The notes beneath the pieces were generated by a model. The model was not told where the DNA came from and did no database searches. It worked only from the letters and a program-made list of their open reading frames with translations. From Sphingomicrobium sediminis (lineage in GTDB: Bacteria > Pseudomonadota > Alphaproteobacteria > Sphingomonadales > Sphingomonadaceae), in NCBI RefSeq assembly GCF_023805295.1, contig NZ_JAMSHT010000001.1, positions 1,926,001-1,990,000 of the forward strand: DNA of 64,000 bases, in the 5' to 3' direction. Shown one piece after another: positions 34,270 to 43,493 of the stretch. Within the stretch, counting starts at the first letter, position 1, and each line of letters begins with the position of its first letter. The position numbers and the translations under genes are program-made.

Positions 34270-35673
34270 GTGAAGGTCGATTATCTCGTCGTCGGCGCGG
34301 GTGCGGTTGGACTGGCCTTCGTCGACACGCTGATCGCCGAAGACCCCGACGCGACTGTCCTGATCGTCGATCGCCATGCCGCGCCTGGCGGCCACTGGAA
34401 CGACGCTTACCCCTTCGTTCGCCTGCACCAGCCGAGCGCCTTTTACGGTGTCGAGAGCATGGAGCTGGGGCAAGACAGGATCGATGAAAGCGGGCCCAAT
34501 GCGGGCTTCTACGAGCTGGCCTCTGCGCCCGAAATCCTCGCCTATTTCGAGCGCTGCATGGCAAAGCTCGTCGGGTCGGGTCGGGTACAATACGCGCCGC
34601 TGAGCGAGTATCGCGGCGATGGCAAATATGTCGGTCTCTTCTCGGGGGAGGAGCAGCAGGTCGAGGTCACACGCAAGGTAGTCGACACGACCTATTTCAA
34701 GACGTCGGTGCCGGCCACGCACACACCCAAATTCGAGATTGCTGAAGGTACGCTCTTCATGCCGCCGGGCGAACTGCCCTGCATGATCAGGGGCGATTGC
34801 GCGATCCCGTCGCATTTCGTCATCCTCGGCGGCGGAAAGACGGCAATGGATACCGGCGTCTGGCTGCTGACGCAGGGCGTCGCGCCGGAGCGCATCACGT
34901 GGGTCTGTCCGCGCGACAGCTGGCTCATCAACCGCCGCTTCACCCAGCCTGGTCTCGATTTCTTCGAAGGCACGATCGACTTCCAGGCCGCGCTGATGCG
35001 CGCCGCCATTGAGGCCGACGATGTCGACCACTTTTTCCTCGAACTCGAAAAGGGCGGGCAGATGCTGCGGATCGACCGCGACGTCCTGCCGACCAAATAT
35101 TTCTTCGCGACCTTGTCCGAGGGTGAGGTCGAGACGCTGCGCCAGATCGGGAATGTCGTGCGGGCGGGTCATGTGACGCATATCGCACCGGGACGGTTCG
35201 AAACGGTCGAGGGCTCGTTCGACGTCCCCGAAGACAGCCTCTTCATCGATTGCACGGCGAGCGCGGTGGCGGACAAGGAGACGGTGCCGGTCTTCCAGGA
35301 GGGGCTTGTCACGGTGCAGGCCCTGTTCGCGCCCCTGGTCGTCTTCGGGGCAGCGCTGACCGCCTGGCTGGAAGTACATCGGGACGATGATGCGACCCGC
35401 AATGCGCTCGCCCAGCCGATTGCGGTCCGGCAGGGGCCGGCGGCCTATCTCACCGCGACGCTGGGCAATGTCATGAACCGGATGCGCTGGATGCGCGAAC
35501 CGGATCTGGCGGCATGGTTGGCCAAGTCGCGCCTCGACCCGATGTCGCGCACGATCGCCGAGGTCCAGCGCACGCGCCCCGAGTTGCTGAACACGCTCAA
35601 CGATTATCGCGACTTGGCGAAACGGGGCATGCCGGAGCTGATGCAGCTCATCCAGAAAAGCCGGGAAAGCTGA
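34270..35673 (+). CDS. FAD/NAD(P)-binding oxidoreductase of unknown substrate
   Basis: The 467-residue product starts at a GTG directly after the previous stop and opens with the dinucleotide fold DYLVVGAGAVGLAF. It then has GGHWNDAYPFVRLHQPSAFYGV, and a second nucleotide fold ILGGGKTAMDT near residue 190. This layout resembles flavin monooxygenase-like proteins. The reaction is unknown. The immediate junction suggests tight coupling to the small repeat protein. A hairpin enclosing its stop codon may end transcription. Confidence 0.8.
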   Translation: MKVDYLVVGAGAVGLAFVDTLIAEDPDATVLIVDRHAAPGGHWNDAYPFVRLHQPSAFYGVESMELGQDRIDESGPNAGFYELASAPEILAYFERCMAKLVGSGRVQYAPLSEYRGDGKYVGLFSGEEQQVEVTRKVVDTTYFKTSVPATHTPKFEIAEGTLFMPPGELPCMIRGDCAIPSHFVILGGGKTAMDTGVWLLTQGVAPERITWVCPRDSWLINRRFTQPGLDFFEGTIDFQAALMRAAIEADDVDHFFLELEKGGQMLRIDRDVLPTKYFFATLSEGEVETLRQIGNVVRAGHVTHIAPGRFETVEGSFDVPEDSLFIDCTASAVADKETVPVFQEGLVTVQALFAPLVVFGAALTAWLEVHRDDDATRNALAQPIAVRQGPAAYLTATLGNVMNRMRWMREPDLAAWLAKSRLDPMSRTIAEVQRTRPELLNTLNDYRDLAKRGMPELMQLIQKSRES

Positions 35674-35685
35674 CTTTTCCGGCTT
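35658..35685 (+). terminator. Hairpin terminator with the stop codon in its loop
   Basis: The arms 35658-35669 and 35674-35685 pair over 12 bases (one G-T pair) with the loop CTGA, which carries the flavoprotein TGA stop. The downstream tail is weak in T, so strength is uncertain. Confidence 0.5.
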
Positions 35686-35725
35686 CCTAAGCGAATCTTT
35701 ACGCCTCCGCGCCTAGAGGGGTGGC

Positions 35726-36355
35726 ATGCGTAACCTCGTCATCATCATGATCGGCTTTGCCGTGATGGGCACCATGTTCGCCGCGCGGCATGATATGGAA
35801 AATGTCGACGGTGCGGTATCGTTCGAGGAGCATGACGCCTCGCTCGAGACCGAGGGCAAGGATGCCTGGGCGGTCGCGCGGGCCGAAGCCAAGCAGAAGA
35901 AGAGCGGTGGCAGCTGGAGCAATGGCGACACGTTCGGTCATCGCAGCGGTGACAGTGCGAGCCGGCCCAGCGCGCGCAATGCCTCCATGTCCTCCGGCCC
36001 GGTCAAGTTCGACCGCGGCGCCGGTGGCCACTTCTACGCCAATGCCAATATTCGCGGCTCGACCATCCGCTTCCTCGTCGATACCGGCGCAACCGGCGTT
36101 GCGCTCACCGAAGCCGATGCGCGCAAGATCGGGCTGCATTTCTCGCCCAGCGAGTATCGCGTCGTCGGACGCCAGGTCTCAGGTCTCGTTCGTGGCAAGA
36201 ACGTTACCCTGGATTCCATCACGGTCGGGTCGAAGACCGTACGCAATGTCGATGCCGTCATCATCCAAGGCGGGACGATGAGCCTGCTCGGCCAGTCCTT
36301 CCTGACCCGCGCGGGCAAGCTGGAGATGGATGGCGATACGATGATCCTGCACTAG
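35726..36355 (+). CDS. Retropepsin-like aspartic protease (TIGR02281-type)
   Basis: The 209-residue product has an N-terminal membrane anchor (LVIIMIGFAVMGTMFA) and a linker. A clan AA retropepsin-like domain follows with the catalytic motif FLVDTGATGVALTE near residue 115 and a C-terminal LLGQSFLTR. Such single-domain proteases are active as dimers and face the periplasm. The substrate is unknown. Its stop shares CTAG with the converging EreA/ChaN-like gene. Confidence 0.88.
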   Translation: MRNLVIIMIGFAVMGTMFAARHDMENVDGAVSFEEHDASLETEGKDAWAVARAEAKQKKSGGSWSNGDTFGHRSGDSASRPSARNASMSSGPVKFDRGAGGHFYANANIRGSTIRFLVDTGATGVALTEADARKIGLHFSPSEYRVVGRQVSGLVRGKNVTLDSITVGSKTVRNVDAVIIQGGTMSLLGQSFLTRAGKLEMDGDTMILH

Positions 36356-37569
36356 AAATTGGCCAGGGGTGTCGACGCGCTGGCCGCCCGGGTCGTGATC
36401 AGATAGTCGAAGCCAAGGATGATGAAGCGCGTGTCCTGGTCGAGCGCTTCGAGACCTGTGTTTCGAAGCGCGCGTCGGACCGGATCGAGCGGAATGATGA
36501 CATGGCCGCCATCCGCCGCGATCGCATCCATGTCGACTCCTGCTTGCTCCAGTGCTGCGGCCAGCTCCTCGTTCGAGGCCGGGCGCACGCTGAAAATCCC
36601 CTCGGGGCTCGGCATGATTGCCGTCGCTTCGCCGCCCAGCGGAAGGTAGGCGATCTGCAAGGCTTCGCGCCCTTCGGCAGCGGCCATGCCTTCGATCAGC
36701 GAACCGATGTCGAACGTGTTCATGCTCGAGGTCGCCGCGCCGGCATGGATGGCGCCCATCTTCATGATGACGCGCGGTGCCTCGCCAGTCGCCTCGCGCT
36801 CGGCGGCATATCGCGCGGTGAACTGCTCTTTCATCAGCGCGATCCGGTCCAGATTGTTGTCGAGCCCGCGCCCGAGGCGATAATATTGGTAGATACCGGC
36901 CGAGCGCGCGAGCAGGACCAATCGCGCCGTCGCTTCGGCATCCTCACCATATGCCGCCCGCAGCGCCAGGAAATCGGCTGGCGGGACGGTCATGATTGTC
37001 ACCATGCCTTGATTGCCGGTGCGCATTGCTTCCTGGTCGGTGTCGAGCCAGCCCTGAACCACTGCGCGCGTGTCGTCATCGGGAGCGCGGTCGATCAGCC
37101 AGGGGTAATGGATCAGTGTCGACAGGATAAACTCCTGGTCGATCCCCCACATTTTGCCGGAAGTCGCGAACGGCAATGCCGCCTCGGCCTCCTCGCGCAT
37201 CCCGAGGAAGGGAATGGACAGCGCCTTGCCGGCAAGCGCCGCGCCGTAACCGTCGACGCCCTCGTCGCGCAGGAAGGCCATCACCCATTCCGCACTATTG
37301 GGGCCCATCTCGACCGCATAATGATCGAAGCCGTGGGGCTTGGCCTCCGCCGCCAGCGCAGCGAGCAGCAAGGGTGCATCGGCATGGCCATGTGCCTCGC
37401 CGACCGCGATGAACTGCTGGTCGGCCAGTTCGTCCTCGATCATCGCAGCGCCTGGTTCGGACAGTCCGCTTGCATCGAAACTGATCGGCTGGGGGATAAT
37501 CGTCGGTTCGGGCGGGGTCTCGGCCGGTTGCATGGCGAGCGCGGCTGCGACGGCATAGGAAATGAACAT
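36352..37569 (-). CDS. Exported EreA/ChaN-like protein
   Basis: The 405-residue product has a short hydrophobic start (MFISYAVAAALAMQPA). The core segment FIAVGEAHGHADAPLLL and DHYAVEMGPNSAEWV resembles the Glu/His active-site region of the erythromycin esterase, ChaN and Tiki superfamily. A later KMGAIHAGA supplies another conserved His. The fold is hydrolytic or haem-binding in known members; neither can be chosen here. The ATG at 37569 follows AGGGGG. The function as an antibiotic esterase is not implied. Confidence 0.6.
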   Translation of the reverse strand: MFISYAVAAALAMQPAETPPEPTIIPQPISFDASGLSEPGAAMIEDELADQQFIAVGEAHGHADAPLLLAALAAEAKPHGFDHYAVEMGPNSAEWVMAFLRDEGVDGYGAALAGKALSIPFLGMREEAEAALPFATSGKMWGIDQEFILSTLIHYPWLIDRAPDDDTRAVVQGWLDTDQEAMRTGNQGMVTIMTVPPADFLALRAAYGEDAEATARLVLLARSAGIYQYYRLGRGLDNNLDRIALMKEQFTARYAAEREATGEAPRVIMKMGAIHAGAATSSMNTFDIGSLIEGMAAAEGREALQIAYLPLGGEATAIMPSPEGIFSVRPASNEELAAALEQAGVDMDAIAADGGHVIIPLDPVRRALRNTGLEALDQDTRFIILGFDYLITTRAASASTPLANF

Positions 37570-37596
37570 TGAAACCCCCTCGTGCTGACTTACACG

Positions 37597-37625
37597 AGTA
37601 ACACACTAGGCGCGACAATTGTCAA
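37597..37625 (-). promoter_or_regulatory. Candidate promoter of the EreA/ChaN-like gene
   Basis: On the minus strand a perfect TTGACA (37625-37620) and GTTACT (37602-37597) are 17 bases apart, about 28 bases before the ATG at 37569. The -35 element is part of the 10-bp palindrome GACAATTGTC (37614-37623). Confidence 0.45.
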
Positions 37626-37642
37626 CGGCAAGCCTTTGCGCC

Positions 37643-38551
37643 ATGGCGCTCAATATGTCTGCCCAGCGCTCTTCCCTGATCGCCTTTGCCGTCGCCGTGC
37701 TCGGCGTGGGCTGTCTGTCGGCGATGGACGGGGCGGTGAAGATGCTGAGCCTCGAGGTCGGGGTGTTCGCGGCCTTGTGCTGGCGCCTTGGGGCATCGGT
37801 GCTGGTCGGCGGCGGTATCTATGCGATCGGGCGCAAGCGGGCACCTTCGCGCAAGGCGATGAAGCTCCACCTCATGCGCGGCGTGCTGGTGGTGCCGATG
37901 GCCTATCTCTTCTTCTTCGGTTTGGCGCGGGTGCCGATGGCGCAGGCCATCGCGCTGGCCTTCCTCGCCCCGCTCTTCGCGCTCTATCTGGCGGCGATAC
38001 TGCTCAAGGAGAAGGTGGCGCGCGCCAGCATCGGCGGCTCGCTGCTCGCCTTTGCCGGGACTTTGGTCATTTTCGCGGGCCAGGCGCAGGCCGATGTGGG
38101 ACGCGAGGCCTGGCTCGGGAGTTTCGCGATCCTCGGCTCGGCGATGATGTATGCCTTCAACATCATCCTCATCCGCCAGCAGAGCCAGGCCGCCGACCCC
38201 GCAGAAGTCGCCTTCTTCTCGCACCTTTTTCCGGCGATCATCTTCTGGCTGATTGCAATCCTGTTCGTCGGCGTGCCCGACTTCCCGCAAGGTCTGGACC
38301 TGGTCATTTGGGCGAGCGCGATCACCGGCATCTTCGGCGCCATCGGTCTGGCCTGGGCCTATGCGCGCGCCGATGCGGGCTACCTCGCGGCGACCGAATA
38401 TTCGGGCTTCCTGTGGGCTGCGATGTTCGGCTTCATCCTGTTTGCCGAAATTCCGTCACCTTGGACAGTCGCGGGCGCGGTCGCGATCGTCGCAGGCTGC
38501 TGGATCGCGGCGCGCCCCGATCCGCCGGGGCATGAGATGATCGAGGCCTAG
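37643..38551 (+). CDS. EamA/DMT family transporter
   Basis: The 302-residue product has about ten hydrophobic helices in two EamA repeats (for example AYLFFFGLARVPMAQAIALA and TEYSGFLWAAMFGFILFAE). It belongs to the drug/metabolite transporter superfamily, exporters of amino acids or other metabolites. The substrate is unknown. Start choice between ATG 37643 and ATG 37655 is uncertain because the ribosome binding site is weak. The stop shares CTAG with the converging amidase. Confidence 0.87.
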   Translation: MALNMSAQRSSLIAFAVAVLGVGCLSAMDGAVKMLSLEVGVFAALCWRLGASVLVGGGIYAIGRKRAPSRKAMKLHLMRGVLVVPMAYLFFFGLARVPMAQAIALAFLAPLFALYLAAILLKEKVARASIGGSLLAFAGTLVIFAGQAQADVGREAWLGSFAILGSAMMYAFNIILIRQQSQAADPAEVAFFSHLFPAIIFWLIAILFVGVPDFPQGLDLVIWASAITGIFGAIGLAWAYARADAGYLAATEYSGFLWAAMFGFILFAEIPSPWTVAGAVAIVAGCWIAARPDPPGHEMIEA

Positions 38552-40062
38552 TCGACCGGGTCGAGCAGGCCCTCGAACTCGGCAAGGTCGCTGGTCGTCG
38601 GGGCGAAAGTCGGGCCGGGCAGCGGTCCGCGTAGTTCCTCCCAAGCCTCGCCAAGGTCGAGCAGGTCCCAATCGTCCCCGGCCGTCCCGACGAAGCTGAT
38701 CCCGACGGGCAGGCCATCGACATGGCCCATCGGCACGGTGAGGTGCGGATAGCCCGAACGGGCGGGCAAATAGCCTGCGCCGCCACCCGGCCAGCGATCG
38801 CCCAGAACGTGATCGATGAGGAAGGCGGGCGCTGCGGTCGGGAAGATGAGCGCTTCGACCTGATGCTCGTCGAGCAGGCCGTCGATAATCTCGCGGGAAC
38901 CGTCACGGCTCAGTGCGAGGGCGTCGCGATAGGCCTGGTCATCCAGACTGCCTTTGGCCTCTGCCAACTCGAAGATCGACTGGTCGAAGACGGCCAGCTC
39001 TCGGTCATTGGCTTCGTTGAAGGCGATAAGGTCGGCCAGCGTCCGGCTAGGCACGCGGGCGGCGTCGGTGGTGGCGAGGTAGCGGTTGAGGCCGTCCTTG
39101 AACTCGTAGAGCAGCACTTCATATTCCGCGCCGCCTGCCTCGGGCGGGACGCCGAGATCGTCGATTTCGACGAGGATCGCCCCCGCGGCCCCAAGCTTGG
39201 CGAGCGTCTCGGCAAAGGCTTCGTCGGCGCGAAAGCCGCGCACGCTGGTCAGCACGCCAAGGCGAGTGCCTGCCAACTGCATCGGCTCGCGCGGCTCTTC
39301 CCTCATTTCCGGCATCATCGCGACCAGCAGGTGGCGGGCCTGCTCCACCGTGCGGGTCATCGGTCCGGCCGTATCCTGCGTCGCGCTGATGGGGACGATG
39401 CCTTCCTGACTGACCCATCCGACGGTGGGCTTGAGCCCGACAATGCCGTTCATCGCGGCGGGGCATGTGACCGAGCCGTCGGTCTCGGTCCCGACGGCAA
39501 GGTCGACATAGCCTGCCGCGACAGCGACGCCCGAGCCCGAAGAGGAACCGCAGGGGGTGCGATCGAGCGCATAGGGATTGCGCGCCTGCCCGCCGACTGC
39601 GCTCCATCCCGAATTGCTGCTTTGCGACCGGAAGTTGGCCCATTCGCTGAGGTTCGTCTTGCCGAGGATGACGAGCCCGTAATTGCGCATGTTGGCGACG
39701 AGCGGCGCATCGCGGCCGGTGACATTGTCGGCGAGCGCGAGGCTGCCTGCCGTGGTCGGCAGCGCGCCGGCGCTCTCGATATTGTCTTTGATCAGCACCG
39801 GCATGCCCGCAATCGGGCTTGAGGAGGAGCGGTCGTCCAACGCCCGAGCCTGCTCGATGGCGGTGGGATCGAGGGCGATGACCGCGTTGAGGTCGCCGTC
39901 GCGTGCTTCGATGGCGGAAATGGCCTCGCGGACCATGGCTTCCGAAGCGCCGATTTCGGCGGATTGCGCTGCGACATTGGAGGCGCTCGCGGGTCGTTCG
40001 TCGCCGCTGCAGGCCGCTAGTAGAATGCCGCCCGTCAAAATCCCCAGAAAACGCGCATTCAT
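38548..40062 (-). CDS. Exported amidase, predicted lipoprotein
   Basis: The 504-residue product is an amidase-signature enzyme with a lipobox (GGILLAAC). The catalytic Lys is in MPVLIKDNIE, and the Gly/Ser-rich signature CGSSSGSGVAVAAG supplies the Ser-cisSer-Lys triad. It hydrolyses amides or peptides outside the cytoplasm. The ATG at 40062 has GGAGG 5 bases upstream and was preferred to a GTG two codons earlier. It diverges from the TonB receptor over 84 bases. Confidence 0.92.
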   Translation of the reverse strand: MNARFLGILTGGILLAACSGDERPASASNVAAQSAEIGASEAMVREAISAIEARDGDLNAVIALDPTAIEQARALDDRSSSSPIAGMPVLIKDNIESAGALPTTAGSLALADNVTGRDAPLVANMRNYGLVILGKTNLSEWANFRSQSSNSGWSAVGGQARNPYALDRTPCGSSSGSGVAVAAGYVDLAVGTETDGSVTCPAAMNGIVGLKPTVGWVSQEGIVPISATQDTAGPMTRTVEQARHLLVAMMPEMREEPREPMQLAGTRLGVLTSVRGFRADEAFAETLAKLGAAGAILVEIDDLGVPPEAGGAEYEVLLYEFKDGLNRYLATTDAARVPSRTLADLIAFNEANDRELAVFDQSIFELAEAKGSLDDQAYRDALALSRDGSREIIDGLLDEHQVEALIFPTAAPAFLIDHVLGDRWPGGGAGYLPARSGYPHLTVPMGHVDGLPVGISFVGTAGDDWDLLDLGEAWEELRGPLPGPTFAPTTSDLAEFEGLLDPVD

Positions 40063-40146
40063 TGGCACCTCCGCTGCGATGATTAGTTACAAAGGCGTCA
40101 TTGCAGGAAAGCCGGCGGTGCGCCAGTGCAGGCCCAGGGGCGGTGG

Positions 40147-42864
40147 ATGCAAGTTGGAAAGGTTCGTTACGCCGTGAAGCTTCTTTCGCAGACTGCGAGC
40201 TGCGCGATCGCAGCCGCCCTGATGGCCGTGCCGCAGCAGGTGGCGGCGCAGGACAATGCGCCCGCACCCGCCCCGGAACAGCCGCAACCGGCCGAACCCG
40301 AGGTCCCCGACGATGCCATTGTCATCACCGGGAACAGCCGCTCGGTCGTCGGCGATGTGCCCGCCGAAGACGTGCTCGACGCGCGCGATATCCGCGCCAC
40401 CGGCGCGACCAGCGTCGCCGAATTGCTAGAGGCGCTGGCGCCGCAGCTCGGTTCCGCGCAGGGCCGCGGCGGCGGACGTCCCGTGCTGCTGGTCGACGGC
40501 AAGCGGATCTCGGGCTTCCGCGAATTGCGCGACCTTCCCGCCGAAGCGATCGAGCGGGTCGAGATCTTTCCCGAGGAAGTCGCGCTCAAATATGGCTATC
40601 GCGCCGACCAGCGCGTCGTGAACTTCGTCCTGCGCGAAAACTTCTTCTCGACCACGATCGAGACCGAAGGCCGTTTCGCCACCGATGGCGGTCGCGCCGG
40701 CGGCGAGTTCGAGGTCGACCGGCTGATCCTGTCGCCCGGCAAGCGCACCACATTCAATTTCCAGTATGAGGTCGACGGCGCGCTCACCGAAGACGAACGC
40801 GATATCGCGCTCGACCCGGTCGAGACGTTCGACGGCGATATCGATCCGCGTCCCTTCCGCACGCTGACCGGCAGCTCCGAGGAATTGACCCTCGGTTCGG
40901 TCATCAAGCGCCCGCTCGGCGAAGCGACCGGCACGATCAATCTCGAATTCCGCGAAAACACCGGCCAGTCCTTGCTGGGCCCCTCGGTGGCGACGTTGGG
41001 CGTGCCGGCAGACAGCCCATTTGCGGACGGCGCAGCCTTCGACCTGGTGCGCGATGCTGGTCTCGGCCCCTTAGCGCGTGATCGCCGCACCCGCACCGGC
41101 TCGGCAGCCTTCGTCGTCAACAGCGCGCCGGGCGACTGGCGCTGGTCGACGACGGGTTCGCTCGAATATGTCGACAGCCGAACGCGGACCGACCGCGGGC
41201 CCGATACGGCTGCGATTCAGGCGGACCTCGACACGCTCGATGCCGGCACCGATCCGTTCGGCAGCTTTACCTTTGCCGAGCTGACGCCGCGCGACGAAGC
41301 CGTGTCGCAGACGCTGGACGCCTCGTTCGACGGCCTGTTCGGCGGCACATTGTTCGAATTACCGGCTGGCGACGTTGCAGCGACCTTCCGCGGCGGGCTC
41401 AACCATCTCACCATCGACAGCCGCGATTTCATCGCCGGGATCGAGGATGAAGTGGGGCTCGAGCGGACGCGTTTGTTCGCCACCGCCAATCTCGATTTCC
41501 CGCTGCTCGACAATGACAGCCCGATCGGCGCCTTGTCGGTGAGCTTCAACGGCGAGGTCGAAGAATATTCGGACTTCGGCACGCTGACCCTAGTCGGCAC
41601 CAACGTGAACTGGCGCCCGACCGGTCGCCTGCGCTTCCTCGGCTCCTATACGCGCGAAGAGGGCGCGCCCTCGCTTAGTGCACTGGGAAGCCCGGTAACG
41701 GTCGACCCGCAGGCGCGTCTGTTCGACTTCGTGACCGGCGAAACGGTGATCGCCGAAACGCGCACGGGCGGGAATCCCGATTTGCTCGCCGACACGCGTG
41801 AAGTCTGGAAGCTGGGGTTCAATTACGAACTTCCGATCGAAAGCGAGGATTGGGATGTCAGCCTGCGCGCCGACTATGTCTCAAGCCGCATCGACAATCC
41901 GGTCAGCAGCTTCCCTGCCCTGACCGCGGAGATCGAGAATGCCTTCCCCGACCGCTTCGAGCGCGATCTCGAGGGCAATCTGCTCTCGGTCGACCTGACG
42001 CCGGTCAACTTTGCCGAGCGCAATAATGACGTACTTCGCTGGGGCTTCAATTTCTCCAAGGCGATCCGGCCCAAGCCGCCGAGCGCCGAGACGATCCAGG
42101 CTTTCCGCGAACGCGCGCAGCGGATGCGGGCGCAAGCCGGCAATACGCAACCCCTCCCGGACGGCCAGCAGGGTCCGCCGGGTGCCGGTCGCCCACAACA
42201 GCAGCAGGTGCAGGGTGAGGGCCAGCAGCAGGGCGGCGAACAGCAAGCCAATGCGCAGCAGTCGCAGCAGCAGGGACCGCCCCAGGCACGTGGCGGCGGT
42301 GGTGGCTTTGGGCGCTTCGGCAGTTCGCGCGGCCCGCGTGGCGGGCGTCTCTATGCGTCGATCACGCATGAAGTTACCTTCAGCGACGAATTGCTCATCG
42401 CCCCCGGCCTGCCGCCGCTCGATTATCTCGACGGACAGGCGACCAGCCGTTTCGGCGGGACCTCACGCCACCGTGTCGAGGGTCGCTTCGGCCTATTCAA
42501 CAACGGCTTCGGTGCGCGCGTCAGTGTCGACTGGCGCTCGGCTACCGAGGTCGATAGCGGCATCGGCCCGCTCCAGTTCGACGATTATGGGACGGTCGAC
42601 CTGCGGCTCTATGCCAACCTCACCGAAAGGCTCGACGTGATGGCGCGCCATCCTTGGCTGCGCGGGACCTCGCTACGGCTCGGCATCGACAATGTGCTCA
42701 ACGAGCGGCCGCGCGTGACCAACGGTTTTGGCGACATCCCGGTCGGCTACGAGCCCGATCTGCTCGCGCCCGAAGGCCGCGTCATCAGTTTCGAGATCCG
42801 AAAGCTCTTCATCCCGCGGCAGTTCATGCAGCAGGAAATGCGACGACGCGGTTTCGGAGGCTAA
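40147..42864 (+). CDS. TonB-dependent receptor-like outer membrane protein with a Q/P/G-rich insert
   Basis: The 905-residue product has a signal peptide ending near VPQQVAAQ. A plug region follows (IVITGNSR, VAELLEALAPQLGS, GRPVLLVDGKRISGF), then a beta-barrel with repeated aromatic strands and a C-terminal receptor domain. Near 42130-42345 the barrel is interrupted by about 70 residues of Gln, Pro, Gly and Arg. The ATG at 40147 follows AGGGG; a GTG at 40174 is an alternative that gives a shorter leader. The substrate is unknown. It diverges from the exported amidase. Confidence 0.85.
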   Translation: MQVGKVRYAVKLLSQTASCAIAAALMAVPQQVAAQDNAPAPAPEQPQPAEPEVPDDAIVITGNSRSVVGDVPAEDVLDARDIRATGATSVAELLEALAPQLGSAQGRGGGRPVLLVDGKRISGFRELRDLPAEAIERVEIFPEEVALKYGYRADQRVVNFVLRENFFSTTIETEGRFATDGGRAGGEFEVDRLILSPGKRTTFNFQYEVDGALTEDERDIALDPVETFDGDIDPRPFRTLTGSSEELTLGSVIKRPLGEATGTINLEFRENTGQSLLGPSVATLGVPADSPFADGAAFDLVRDAGLGPLARDRRTRTGSAAFVVNSAPGDWRWSTTGSLEYVDSRTRTDRGPDTAAIQADLDTLDAGTDPFGSFTFAELTPRDEAVSQTLDASFDGLFGGTLFELPAGDVAATFRGGLNHLTIDSRDFIAGIEDEVGLERTRLFATANLDFPLLDNDSPIGALSVSFNGEVEEYSDFGTLTLVGTNVNWRPTGRLRFLGSYTREEGAPSLSALGSPVTVDPQARLFDFVTGETVIAETRTGGNPDLLADTREVWKLGFNYELPIESEDWDVSLRADYVSSRIDNPVSSFPALTAEIENAFPDRFERDLEGNLLSVDLTPVNFAERNNDVLRWGFNFSKAIRPKPPSAETIQAFRERAQRMRAQAGNTQPLPDGQQGPPGAGRPQQQQVQGEGQQQGGEQQANAQQSQQQGPPQARGGGGGFGRFGSSRGPRGGRLYASITHEVTFSDELLIAPGLPPLDYLDGQATSRFGGTSRHRVEGRFGLFNNGFGARVSVDWRSATEVDSGIGPLQFDDYGTVDLRLYANLTERLDVMARHPWLRGTSLRLGIDNVLNERPRVTNGFGDIPVGYEPDLLAPEGRVISFEIRKLFIPRQFMQQEMRRRGFGG
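42130..42345 (+). repeat. Low-complexity cag/ggc-rich segment inside the TonB receptor
   Basis: This stretch encodes GAGRPQQQQVQGEGQQQGGE and related Gln/Gly/Arg runs. Codon repetition (cagcagcag) makes it prone to length change. It probably forms a surface loop or periplasmic linker of the barrel. Confidence 0.6.
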
Positions 42865-42870
42865 GCCGGT

Positions 42871-43398
42871 TTATTTTGCAGCGCGGGCGATCGAATCGCG
42901 GACGACCTGAAGCGCGTCCTCGCGGTCGCCCCAGCGGCCGATGCGGACCCATTTCTGCTTTTCCAGGTCCTTATAGTGCGTGAAGAAGTGATTGATCTGC
43001 TCGACCACGATGGGCGGCAGGTCGGTATAATTCTCCACGCTCTCATAATAAGGCGAGACCTTGGTGATCGGCACGGCGAGCAGCTTTTCATCGCCGCCGG
43101 CTTCGTCCTCGAGATGCAGGACGCCGACAGGGCGTGCGCGGATGACCGTACCCGGCAGCAGCGACCAGCGCGTCATGACGAGGCAGTCCAGCGGATCGCC
43201 ATCGTCGCACAGGGTCTGCGGGATGAAGCCGTAATTGGTCGGGTAGCGCATCGGCGTGTGCAGGATGCGGTCGACGAACATCGCGCCCGATTTCTTGTCG
43301 AACTCATATTTGACCGGCTCGCCGCCGATCGGGACTTCGATGAAGACATTCAGCTCTTCGGGCGCATTGTCGCCCACGGGAATCAGGTCGATATTCAT
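42871..43398 (-). CDS. ppa: Inorganic pyrophosphatase
   Basis: The 175-residue product is a family I soluble pyrophosphatase with the signature DGDPLDCLVM near residue 65 and the active-site segments FVDRILHTPMRYPTNYGFIPQTL and HFFTHYKDLE. It hydrolyses pyrophosphate and so drives biosynthesis. It converges with the TonB receptor and diverges from hisS. Confidence 0.97.
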   Translation of the reverse strand: MNIDLIPVGDNAPEELNVFIEVPIGGEPVKYEFDKKSGAMFVDRILHTPMRYPTNYGFIPQTLCDDGDPLDCLVMTRWSLLPGTVIRARPVGVLHLEDEAGGDEKLLAVPITKVSPYYESVENYTDLPPIVVEQINHFFTHYKDLEKQKWVRIGRWGDREDALQVVRDSIARAAK

Positions 43399-43493
43399 GA
43401 TGCGCGCTCATACGCCTTTGAAATCGCCTGACAAGGGTGTCAGGACCTAAAAGCGGTGGAAAGCAGGGGCTTTAGCGGCTAATCGCCGTGCCC

